A stretch of 64,000 bases of DNA, taken from the NCBI RefSeq assembly GCF_000244915.1, contig NZ_CM001442.1, positions 6,708,012-6,772,011 on the forward strand, given 5' to 3'. The DNA comes from Bradyrhizobium sp. WSM471 (GTDB lineage Bacteria > Pseudomonadota > Alphaproteobacteria > Rhizobiales > Xanthobacteraceae). Positions 44,333 to 52,216 of this stretch are shown here, one piece after another. Below the pieces are notes generated by a model. It was not told the origin of the DNA, made no database searches, and saw only the letters and a program-made list of their open reading frames with translations. How positions within the stretch are numbered: the stretch's first letter is position 1; each line of letters begins with the position of its first letter. A program made the position numbers and the translations under genes.

Positions 44333-45501
44333 GTGAGGTCCCCATTGATCAGCATGTTGCCGTCCGTGGTGTACGTGCAGTGATGCTCGTGTTCGAGGTC
44401 GCGGTAGAAACTGCGGATCTTCTTCCACTTGATGACTGCGAGGACCGCATTCATGGCGTTGAGGTCTGCGACCTGGATGTTGGAGGCGTAGATGTCCTCA
44501 GCGCCACCGCCGACGAAGGAGATCCGCTGCCGCCCGTGATCGCGCTTCTCCGGCGTGCTGGCAGTCACCCGCAAGATGCCGCCGAGGGAGCCTTCGTCGA
44601 GCTCCAGACCCATGCCGACATCAATAAATCCGGCGCCGATGGCCTCAAGTTTCTCGACGATTAGACGTTTGGCTTCGCCAGCATCGAGGGACAAGAAGGC
44701 AAAGGTGATGCCGTCGAGCAGGTGGATGTTGTTGGCGCCGAGCGTGACGCCGTGGGCCACGATATTGCAGTGCATCCGGCCATAGATGCCCTTCAGGTAG
44801 TCGACTTTCGTGGGCGCTTCCCGCAGCTCTTCCAAGCTCGGCGCCCCCGGCGCGCGAAACGCGTTGTGGGTCAGAAATTCGTCGCCGTCAAACAGTCGGA
44901 TTTCGTGGACCGGCGTCTTGGCGACGAAGTCCAGGATGTAGCCGCCGGTGCCGCCGACGCCAATGACGGCGACGCGCTCATTGACCAGCCGTTCGGTCAA
45001 GACGCCGATCCCGACACGGTCCGAGGCGGTCTCGACATAATTGAAGACGCTGTCTTCCTCCTCCTCTGGCGCGCGGAAGGTGCGAGGCGTAGCGCCGGGC
45101 TTCAGCACCGCGGCAGGCCCCGCGATGATGTTGGCGTAGCTCGTCATCTTATGGTGATAGTTCGAATAGCCGCCGTCGGGCTTGCTGGAGAAGCCGAATG
45201 CCGCCTTGAGGCCGTGGCCGAGGTCGAAAGCGCCGGCGACATGGGAGATGCCCTGGATCTGGGTTCCGTCGGCATTGCACGGAAAGTCGCCGTCCCAATG
45301 GACCACATGGGTGTCGGGCGTTCGCGTCTGGTCGCCGGCCAGAGTGAGGCTGGAGATCAAGTTGCCGGTGCGCACCTGGCGGTGCGCATCGACGTAGGGT
45401 ACTTCCCGCATCACGAGAGAGCCGCCCTGCTGCTGGACGAAGTAGCCTTCGTCCCGCAGCTGCTTGAGGTCCTGATTACGACTGAACAGTTCGCGTGACA
45501 T
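44329..45501 (-). CDS. E1-like ThiF-family adenylyltransferase with N-terminal E2-like domain
   Basis: The 390-residue protein has two parts. Residues 1-150 match the DUF6791/E2-like domain found in front of bacterial E1 enzymes: VVHWDGDFPCNADGTQIQGI (with Cys75), GFSSKPDGGYSNYHHKMTSY. Residues 160-390 are the ThiF/MoeB E1 fold: RVAVIGVGGTGGYILDFVAK (glycine loop 181-187), IRLFDGDEFLTHNAFR with Asp205/Asp207 and the Asn/Arg pair, and TFAFLSLDAGEAKR. E1 enzymes adenylate the C terminus of a ubiquitin-like protein and pass it on as a thioester. The gene starts inside the end of the multi-ubiquitin gene (26-bp overlap) and overlaps the DUF6527 gene by 4 bp. Which Cys is catalytic cannot be told by eye. 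Confidence 0.87.
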   Translation of the reverse strand: MSRELFSRNQDLKQLRDEGYFVQQQGGSLVMREVPYVDAHRQVRTGNLISSLTLAGDQTRTPDTHVVHWDGDFPCNADGTQIQGISHVAGAFDLGHGLKAAFGFSSKPDGGYSNYHHKMTSYANIIAGPAAVLKPGATPRTFRAPEEEEDSVFNYVETASDRVGIGVLTERLVNERVAVIGVGGTGGYILDFVAKTPVHEIRLFDGDEFLTHNAFRAPGAPSLEELREAPTKVDYLKGIYGRMHCNIVAHGVTLGANNIHLLDGITFAFLSLDAGEAKRLIVEKLEAIGAGFIDVGMGLELDEGSLGGILRVTASTPEKRDHGRQRISFVGGGAEDIYASNIQVADLNAMNAVLAVIKWKKIRSFYRDLEHEHHCTYTTDGNMLINGDLT

Positions 45502-46222
45502 TGAACACCGTGCCTTTCTTTTTGACTTCGACCGAGCCGCCTGCGCCGAGCTCGCCAGCGTGTGGCGCCGATGCCGCGTGGCGGAAGGTCATGGAGAAGA
45601 CGACGTTCGGCGCGTGCTGGCCCGGGAAGGCCAACTGGACGATTTCCTCGAACGTGACCTTGCGCGCCGGCACGGTGCGGGGCCGTGAATTGACGATGAT
45701 CTCATAGCCCTTCTTCGCCGTGATGAAGTGTTCGATGCCGGGCTGCGTCAGATCGACGAGATCACCGCCTTCGATGAGGCGATCCTCGCCGCCGGGGATT
45801 TCGAGGAAGACGGCTTCGCCCTCGCCGGGCTTGGCCAGACCGTAGAGCACCGCACCGCTGATGGCCGGCTTGCCCCAGCGCAGCTCGTCCTTGTTGAGGG
45901 TGAGCTTGAAATCGCGATCGGTCTCAAAGGCGATGAAGCGCTCGGCGCCGCGTGCGCGGAGATCAAAGGGCTCGTCGAGCAGCACATCCTCGAAATCACC
46001 GGACGGCAAGATCGCAAAGAGGCTGTAACCATCCCGCGGGTCGAGTGCTGCGGTCTCGAGCAGTTGCCGGCCGAGCGGCACGGGATCATTCACCTGGCGG
46101 ATTTGGAAGTTGAGATCGCCCTGCGCGAGGAGGAAGCGATACCCTCGCGCCGGGCGCAGCGCCCGGCCTTCGCGCAGGGCATCGCCGAGGTCGTCATAGT
46201 CAAGCAGTTCTTCAGTCTTCAT
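45476..46222 (-). CDS. Multi-ubiquitin-domain protein (three ubiquitin-like units)
   Basis: The 248-residue protein contains three beta-grasp units in tandem: about 25-105 (GYRFLLAQGDLNFQIRQVND), about 104-170 (DFKLTLNKDELRWGKPAISG, IPGGEDRLIEGG) and about 171-248 (KGYEIIVNSRPRTVPARKVT, FEEIVQLAFPGQHAPNVVFS). This is the Multi_ubiq arrangement, the predicted substrate of neighbouring E1/E2-like enzymes. The last residues are VFNVTRTVQS with no terminal Gly or Gly-Gly, and no JAB-type protease gene is adjacent, so how it would be activated is open. AAGGAA lies 8-9 bases before the ATG. First gene of the modifier cassette. Confidence 0.87.
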   Translation of the reverse strand: MKTEELLDYDDLGDALREGRALRPARGYRFLLAQGDLNFQIRQVNDPVPLGRQLLETAALDPRDGYSLFAILPSGDFEDVLLDEPFDLRARGAERFIAFETDRDFKLTLNKDELRWGKPAISGAVLYGLAKPGEGEAVFLEIPGGEDRLIEGGDLVDLTQPGIEHFITAKKGYEIIVNSRPRTVPARKVTFEEIVQLAFPGQHAPNVVFSMTFRHAASAPHAGELGAGGSVEVKKKGTVFNVTRTVQS

Positions 46223-46304
46223 CAGATTGGTTCCTTAGGTTTGGCCGCAGCGGATGCCGGGGCTCTAAGGGTCCAATCGGGGCGAGATCGGCCAACCGGT
46301 AAAA

Positions 46305-49300
46305 TCAGGCGAAGTTTTTTTTCAGGGGGCCGTCGGGGGTCTGGCCGCAGATGAAGAAGGCGGGGCAGTTCGGGCAGGTGCGGAACGATATCTCCGCCGG
46401 AAACCGGCCAGCCCGGATGTCGCCAAGGAACGCGGCGAGCTTGTCCTTGCGCCCTTTCAACTCGCGGTCAGACAAGGAAATGGAGTGGATTTCACCGTCG
46501 GACAGGTAGACAAGCTCGGCGACGGCGCCCGGGAAGGCCTGCTTGACCGCCAGCATCAGCGCCGCGGCGCCGACATCCTTGGCGTCGGCCGACCGCATGT
46601 GGCCGGTGCGAACCCGGCGCACAGCGCGCTTGCCGTCCGGCCGGACCAGCACCTCGTCCGGTCGAACCAGGATCTCTTCGCGACCAAAATTGAGGCTCAG
46701 CGCGACCGGCGGCTCGGGAGCCGCGCCGGCGCGATTGTTCAGAAAGAAGCGCAGCATCGTGAGCGCCAGATCGCGAAAATCGGCGCGGTAGCCATGCTCG
46801 GCGAGCCCCTCCCCGGCCAGCGCCGCATCGGTGCGGTCCTGCAGCGCCTGCTCGCTCAAAGGCTCGTCCGATGCGATCACGGCTTCGACGACCGAGCGAA
46901 CCGCCTCATGCAAATGCATAAAAGCGGTCGCGGTTCGCCGCCCACCGACTTGCAAGACATGGGTGTAGAAAAAGCGCCGCGGGCAAGACTCATATAGAGC
47001 GATCTGCGGGGCGCCGAAGCGGAGCTGGCCGTCGACGACCAGGTCAATGCCGCGCGCTTCCGCCGCCAAGGGAAGCGGTCGGGCGGGAACGACAGAACGG
47101 CGGGCCAAAAAGCCGCCCAGACGGTCGAGGAACGGCGAAAGCGGCCAATTATGGCCGTTGCTCTTCTCGGTCGGCGCGTAAAGGATCAGGCGATCGCGCG
47201 CACGCGACTGGCCGACGTAGAATAAGCACTCCTGCTCCTCGGCCTGGCCCGCGCGAAATGTCTCGAGTGCATCTCCCTCGGCGCCGGCGATCATGCCGTC
47301 AGGCGCCGGGCAGGGCGGCGCCGGCGGGACGCGCGGCATGGTATCGCTGTTGAGGCCCGGGATGTGCACCGCACCGAACTCCAGGCCCTTCGCGCCGTGA
47401 ATGGTCATCAGGCGGACCGCGTCGAGATGTTGCGCCGCCGCAGGCAACTGGCGCAGGTCGCGATCATCGCCAAGACGAACAAGCCTGCGCACGCGGTCGA
47501 GCAAACGCGTTATGGGCAGTCCGCGGCCGGCTGGTTGGACCCGCACAAAGTTCAGGAATTGCCATATGGCGATGCCGCGCGTGCGATCAGCGAGGTCCGC
47601 TGACGTCCCGAGGCGAGCGGCGATACGGGTGCGATCGAGCAGCAACGTCGTAAGCACCGTCCAGGGCGAGGCCGCCTGACCGAAACCATCGAGGGCGGCC
47701 GCGAGCTTGGCCAGCGCCTGGCGGCCGGCGTCACTCAATCCGGGGATCGGCTCGTCCTGAGTCAGCCAGCTGCCCGGCGCATGGTCGGCCGCCCGCAGAT
47801 AATCAAACACGGCAACGACGTCGGCGAAGGAACTGGCGAATTCAGGCCAACAGGCAATGCGCACCAGACCCATGGCGCGGCGATCGACCAAAAGCGACAG
47901 AAAAGCCAGCAGGTCCTTGACCTCACCCCGCTCGAAGAGACTGCCCAGAAACAGGACCGGCACGCCGAGCCGCTCCAATTCCTGCCCGATCTTTGACAGC
48001 TTTTCGTTTCCGGTGCAGAGGACCGCCTGATCGCGATAGGCGTAACCTTCGCGCCGGAGTTCCTCGATCGCGTCGGCCAGGGCGACCTGCTGTTGCTCGG
48101 CGCGCCGAACGGTGCGCAACTCCGGTTTATGCCCATTGTCATCTCGGTCCGCTTCCAGGCCGCTCTCGGCATCGCCAGCCAGCATCTTTGTCGCGAAGCT
48201 GGAGAAGGCGTCGACTATTTCTGGCACCGAACGGTAGTTGCGTTTCAATCGGCCACGCTTGCCGCCGGCAAAGTCCTCTTTGCCGAACCGGGTCATGTTG
48301 AAGGATGACGCGCCGCGAAACCGGTAGATCGACTGCTTGGCGTCGCCGACCATCCAGAGATTTCGGCCGTCGGGTCGCAGGCCACTCAGCAATCGCACGC
48401 TGCTGCGATTCACGTCTTGGTACTCATCGACAAGGACGTGATCATATTGCGCTTGCAGCGCCGCGCGGATGGCCGTGTCCTTGTCGAGCAGCTGAACCGG
48501 CAGGGTCACAAGGTCGCCAAAGTCGACGCAGTGCGCGTTGCGTTTGAGCTGTTCATAGGCCGCATAGACGCGAGCCACCTCGCCGGCGCGCTCCGCCCGT
48601 TCGCGTGCATCGGGATTTTGTGCCTTTGACAGCATAGCGTCAGCGAGCGAGGCGTAAGTTTCGGCGTCGACCACCTCGTCCTTTGCGCGCGACACAGCAG
48701 CGAGCATGTCGGCGATGACCTGGATTGGATCATAGAGATTGCGGTAGTGCGCAAGCCGCAGGCGCGGAAATTCCTCCTCGAGGAGTTCGACGGCTTCGGT
48801 CCGGTCCATCATGCGTGGATCTTTCGGCAGCCCGAGCTCCACATGGAATCGGCGGATGATATCGAGCCCGAAGGCGTGAAACGTACCGATCCACATCGCA
48901 GCCGCTGCATCGGGACGCTTGCGCGCGATGCGCTCCGCCATCTCGCCTGCCGCCTTGTTGGAAAACGTCAGCAGCAGGGTGCGCCTCGGATCGATGTCTT
49001 CATCCAGAAGGCCTTCGACGCGCGCGATCAACGTCTGCGTCTTGCCTGTGCCGGGCCCGGCCTCGAGCAGATAGGCTTCACCACGGTGCGTTGCCGCCGC
49101 GACCTGCAGCGGATTGAGCGACCGCTCGACATGCGTCACCTCTGCCGTCGGCGGGATCGACGGCAACAGTAAAGCATCCAAAAGCTGTTGCGCCACGACC
49201 TCGAATGGCGCGCCGAGCTTGGCCGCAATAGCAGACGCGGATAGGCCATCGTCGACATGGAGCGCCCGCACAACGTTGCGGGGAAGCAGCAATTCACGTG

Positions 49301-49709
49301 CAAACAGGTCCATCTGGACTTCACGGCGTTGCTTGCGTCCATAGTCGACAACCCGGTCCATGCCGACCGGCGACGGCTCGGCGGCCCGGGCCGGATCGAT
49401 GGTCGCCGCCGCTACAGCCCCATCCGGATCGTCGCCGAGCTCGACATGGCCAATTTCGTGCGCCACGAGGAAAGCCTGATCGAAGCGAGAGCCGATATTC
49501 TCGTGGATGATCAGATCGTCGGCGGCGACTAAGGTCGCCCGGCCGCCATCCAGCACCATGGCTCCCGCCGCTGTCGGCTCGACATCGATCCCTCGCCGCT
49601 TGGCCTCGGCGACAGCAAATTCGTAAGGCGACCAGGGATCGGCACCGGCGGCAACAAGGCGAGCGTGAAGCTCTGCGGCAATCTGCCTGGCGAGCTCCAC
49701 CCCATCCAT
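46305..49709 (-). CDS. ImmA/IrrE-UvrD helicase fusion with Cas4-like C terminus (1134 aa)
   Basis: I start it at ATG 49709, one base after the upstream stop (MDGVELARQIAAELHARLVA). Residues 1-190 are an ImmA/IrrE-type metallopeptidase: FLVAHEIGHVELGD (HExxH at 84-88) and FARELLLPRNVV. Then a UvrD-type SF1 helicase: YLLEAGPGTGKTQTLIARVE (217-224), LVDEYQDVN, WMVGDAKQSIYRFRGAS, LMTIHGAKGLEFGAV and QSRARDRLIL. The C-terminal part has Cys909 plus CPNCPAFFIC (1112, 1115, 1121), the Cas4/AddB iron-sulfur pattern, but where the nuclease motif DYKTG is expected it reads VRRVRTGH, so cutting activity is doubtful. ImmA/IrrE peptidases cleave repressors on DNA stress; joined to a helicase it could sense processed DNA and switch a regulator. 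Confidence 0.88.
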   Translation of the reverse strand: MDGVELARQIAAELHARLVAAGADPWSPYEFAVAEAKRRGIDVEPTAAGAMVLDGGRATLVAADDLIIHENIGSRFDQAFLVAHEIGHVELGDDPDGAVAAATIDPARAAEPSPVGMDRVVDYGRKQRREVQMDLFARELLLPRNVVRALHVDDGLSASAIAAKLGAPFEVVAQQLLDALLLPSIPPTAEVTHVERSLNPLQVAAATHRGEAYLLEAGPGTGKTQTLIARVEGLLDEDIDPRRTLLLTFSNKAAGEMAERIARKRPDAAAAMWIGTFHAFGLDIIRRFHVELGLPKDPRMMDRTEAVELLEEEFPRLRLAHYRNLYDPIQVIADMLAAVSRAKDEVVDAETYASLADAMLSKAQNPDARERAERAGEVARVYAAYEQLKRNAHCVDFGDLVTLPVQLLDKDTAIRAALQAQYDHVLVDEYQDVNRSSVRLLSGLRPDGRNLWMVGDAKQSIYRFRGASSFNMTRFGKEDFAGGKRGRLKRNYRSVPEIVDAFSSFATKMLAGDAESGLEADRDDNGHKPELRTVRRAEQQQVALADAIEELRREGYAYRDQAVLCTGNEKLSKIGQELERLGVPVLFLGSLFERGEVKDLLAFLSLLVDRRAMGLVRIACWPEFASSFADVVAVFDYLRAADHAPGSWLTQDEPIPGLSDAGRQALAKLAAALDGFGQAASPWTVLTTLLLDRTRIAARLGTSADLADRTRGIAIWQFLNFVRVQPAGRGLPITRLLDRVRRLVRLGDDRDLRQLPAAAQHLDAVRLMTIHGAKGLEFGAVHIPGLNSDTMPRVPPAPPCPAPDGMIAGAEGDALETFRAGQAEEQECLFYVGQSRARDRLILYAPTEKSNGHNWPLSPFLDRLGGFLARRSVVPARPLPLAAEARGIDLVVDGQLRFGAPQIALYESCPRRFFYTHVLQVGGRRTATAFMHLHEAVRSVVEAVIASDEPLSEQALQDRTDAALAGEGLAEHGYRADFRDLALTMLRFFLNNRAGAAPEPPVALSLNFGREEILVRPDEVLVRPDGKRAVRRVRTGHMRSADAKDVGAAALMLAVKQAFPGAVAELVYLSDGEIHSISLSDRELKGRKDKLAAFLGDIRAGRFPAEISFRTCPNCPAFFICGQTPDGPLKKNFA

Positions 49710-49710
49710 G

Positions 49711-50289
49711 TCAGTTAGCCTCGGCCAACAACCGGGCCCGCTTCTCCGCCGGGACGCCGGCCTCGATGAGGACCTGTTCAAGGGTCACTTGCTCGCCGGC
49801 CGTGGGCTTGCTGTCGGCCTTGTAGCTGCGCGCCAGAGACGACTCGGGCGAGCCCCACGAGGCCTCGACCAGCGCGATGGTGCTGCGGGCCGCGTCAGCG
49901 AACATCTGGAGAAATCGTTTTGGGATGCTGCTGAGCAGGACCCGCCGCTCCCGCAATGCGGTGACGACCTGTCGGGGTACGTCAAGACGGCGGGCCACTG
50001 CCCGCCAGTCATCGGCCGTCAACGCTGCGAAGGGGTCGGCCGCTGCCGTCGGCTGGGCCGCTGCGTGCCGAGCCCAGGCAGCGTCGAGCAATTTCCGATC
50101 GGCAGCGGTCAGCGGCGTCGTGTCGTCACGATCTTCGCGGCAGAGTTCTCGCGAAAAATCGACGAGTTCCGCAGCATATTCCGGGTAAAGCCGGAGATAT
50201 TGCTCCAAAGTCGACCGATCAGGAACGCTTTCGACCGCGAATGCGTCGAGCACGGCCTCACGGGATGGTCGCTGGCCGGCGGGATTCAC
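49711..50289 (-). CDS. Hypothetical protein (192 aa) between sigma-like and ImmA-helicase genes
   Basis: It begins at GTG 50289, overlapping the stop of the sigma-like gene (GTGA). Segments are DRSTLEQYLRLYPEYAAELV, FAALTADDWRAVARRLDVPR and TALRERRVLLSSIPKRFLQM. The early part resembles the short helical N-terminal segments seen in some signalling proteins; the middle could be a small helix-turn-helix. Its place between a sigma-like protein and an ImmA/IrrE peptidase makes it a candidate partner, perhaps an antisigma factor or a peptidase substrate, but the sequence does not prove this. I do not recognise a family. Confidence 0.65.
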   Translation of the reverse strand: MNPAGQRPSREAVLDAFAVESVPDRSTLEQYLRLYPEYAAELVDFSRELCREDRDDTTPLTAADRKLLDAAWARHAAAQPTAAADPFAALTADDWRAVARRLDVPRQVVTALRERRVLLSSIPKRFLQMFADAARSTIALVEASWGSPESSLARSYKADSKPTAGEQVTLEQVLIEAGVPAEKRARLLAEAN

Positions 50290-51143
50290 CGCTCACCTCC
50301 ATCGGCCATGGCGGCCCGAATTGCGGCGAAGGCCTTATCGCGGTAGGTCCGGACGGTCTTTTCGGAACGGCCGAGGGCCTTGGGGATAGACATGACGTCT
50401 TTATCCTTTGGGTCGATGGGGAAGCCCTGTCTCAGCATATGAATGATCCTGCTTTGTTCTGGTGGCAAGGCATCAATCGCCGCGTCCAGGCGCAACCGGT
50501 AAGCCGGATCGTCAAAATTTGACGTGGCGAAGGGATCGTAGGCCCCGGCGGCCGTCTCGACCTCCTCCGACAGTTCCCCGCTCTCCTCGTCATATTCCAG
50601 GGACTGGGACCGGTTCTCGTCGCGCCAAGCCTGTTCCTGCGCGTCTCGTCGCAGGCTGGCCAGCGCGCCATCGAAACGGACCTCGAAATAGTCGAGTTTG
50701 TCGACATAGTCGGCGCGATCCGCCGAGAGCAGCTCGACAAACCGGCCGAAGACCTTGTCGCGCACGATTCCGCGCGTCAGCGACTCGGTTTTACCATCCT
50801 GGCTATCCGCCTTGGGCAGACTGCGCAGCACCCTTTCGGTCAGGATGCGATAGAGCCGCTCGAACCAGGTCTCGTTGTTGTCGCGACGGCTTGCACGGAT
50901 GAAATAGATGAGACACTCGCTGGGAATGTAGGCCGGGTCGGAGCGCTTGGTGATTGCCGCCCTAGTGACCAGGGCGTCCCGCGGCAGGGCCGCGAGCTCG
51001 GCAATGAGTGCGTTGATCTTCGGATCGCGTTCATAGAGTTCACCGCTCTGGCGTCGCTTGCGCAGCGGATTTACGACGACATCGCTTGACGGCTCCGCAT
51101 CCACCTGCGGCTTTGCGCCAACATGATCTTCTGATCGTTTCAT
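50286..51143 (-). CDS. Sigma-70-like regulator (285 aa)
   Basis: The C terminus has the region 4 pattern of sigma factors: RLDAAIDALPPEQSRIIHML, then GRSEKTVRTYRDKAFAAIRA as a recognition helix-turn-helix. The middle (SECLIYFIRASRRDNNETWF, ERLYRILTERVLRSLP) is helical and resembles region 2. It is longer than ECF sigma factors and has an acidic linker (LEYDEESGELSEEVETAAGA). It overlaps the AbiEii stop by 4 bp (ATGA) and the next start by 4 bp (GTGA), so it is co-translated with its neighbours. It could direct polymerase to the operon. Only the region 4 part is secure. Confidence 0.65.
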   Translation of the reverse strand: MKRSEDHVGAKPQVDAEPSSDVVVNPLRKRRQSGELYERDPKINALIAELAALPRDALVTRAAITKRSDPAYIPSECLIYFIRASRRDNNETWFERLYRILTERVLRSLPKADSQDGKTESLTRGIVRDKVFGRFVELLSADRADYVDKLDYFEVRFDGALASLRRDAQEQAWRDENRSQSLEYDEESGELSEEVETAAGAYDPFATSNFDDPAYRLRLDAAIDALPPEQSRIIHMLRQGFPIDPKDKDVMSIPKALGRSEKTVRTYRDKAFAAIRAAMADGGER

Positions 51144-52216
51144 CGCGCTGCCCTGCCTCCACCAGCGCGTTTGTTCAGGCGCGCCTCGAGCGAGGTGACG
51201 CTCTCGAGCACGGCCTCGAACCTCGGCGGGTTGCCGAAGATCATGCCAGTCATGGCTCTGTAGTCGACACGCAGCTGCGCGATCATCTCGTCATGTGGAG
51301 CGAGCGCAAAGGAGCCAGGCGCGGCGCTCGCGAGATCGAAATCAGGGCGGTTGAAGAACATCCGTGCGTGCGCGACGCAGTCGGCTCCGAGTTCCGGGTC
51401 TTCGATTGCGGAGGCTCCGGCCTGCGTCGGAAGGAGCTTATGCAGGTCATAATAGTGGCGGGACACGCGCTGGCCGCCGCCGCGCAGCTCGCCGCGCTTG
51501 TCGAACCAACGCCGTAAGCCGTGCAGAATGACGACCTTGTCCCAGAAGGTTCGTTCGGGGTCGACAGTTCGTACGTCCGGAACGGTCAGGTCGAGCGCCG
51601 GCAGATCGTCATCAACATAGGGCTTAATCGGCACTTCGCTGTTCGGATCAAGGGCGGATTTGGCGCCCGACTCGATCTTGATCGCGGCGCGGACATAATC
51701 CGATTGCGGCGTCGCCGTCGGATACCAGATCAGAAGCGTCTGCTTGTCGGCATCTGTGTCGTCTACTTCCACCCGTGCCGCGCCTGCATCAAGACCGGCG
51801 GCCTTTAGCCGATCCTTGAGAATCTGTGTCAGTTGGTCGCGTAATGGGCCGTTGATATAGGCTTGGCATGCCGCTTTGATCGCATCGAGCCGCGCGCGGC
51901 GCTTGTTGTTGCTAAGAGCATTGAGTTCTTCGATGGTCGCCGGCTCGCCGATGTCGTCCCGAAAAACTGTCACGTCAATATCTTCGGAAAAGCGATTGAT
52001 CAGGCCAAAGCCTTTGGACAATGATGTCCCGCCCTTGAATAGCAGGCGGGGTCCACCCTCCTTCAGGCCATGGAATAAGGCGTCGAGCGTCCAGCACACC
52101 CAGAAATCCTTTTCGATATTTTGGGATACCGTGCCGAGGCGTAGCGCCGTCGTATCGAAGGCGCTCAACATCGTGTCCGTTCCGGCTGCGAGGACCTCAT
52201 CAAAAGCGCGATTCAT
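51140..52216 (-). CDS. AbiEii/AbiGii-family nucleotidyltransferase toxin
   Basis: The 358-residue protein has RLLFKGGTSLSKGFGLINRF followed by SEDIDVTVFRDD, the GGTSL...DxD core of DNA polymerase beta-like nucleotidyltransferases of the AbiEii/MenT type, and YVRAAIKIESGAKSAL and PERTFWDKVVILHGLRRWFD, which are the other conserved AbiEii blocks. These toxins transfer nucleotides to RNA such as tRNA and arrest growth during phage infection. It starts 17 bp inside the upstream AbiEi-like gene, with GGGCAGGGCGAG just before the ATG, so toxin translation depends on the antitoxin message. Length is at the upper end for the family. Confidence 0.9.
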   Translation of the reverse strand: MNRAFDEVLAAGTDTMLSAFDTTALRLGTVSQNIEKDFWVCWTLDALFHGLKEGGPRLLFKGGTSLSKGFGLINRFSEDIDVTVFRDDIGEPATIEELNALSNNKRRARLDAIKAACQAYINGPLRDQLTQILKDRLKAAGLDAGAARVEVDDTDADKQTLLIWYPTATPQSDYVRAAIKIESGAKSALDPNSEVPIKPYVDDDLPALDLTVPDVRTVDPERTFWDKVVILHGLRRWFDKRGELRGGGQRVSRHYYDLHKLLPTQAGASAIEDPELGADCVAHARMFFNRPDFDLASAAPGSFALAPHDEMIAQLRVDYRAMTGMIFGNPPRFEAVLESVTSLEARLNKRAGGGRAAR

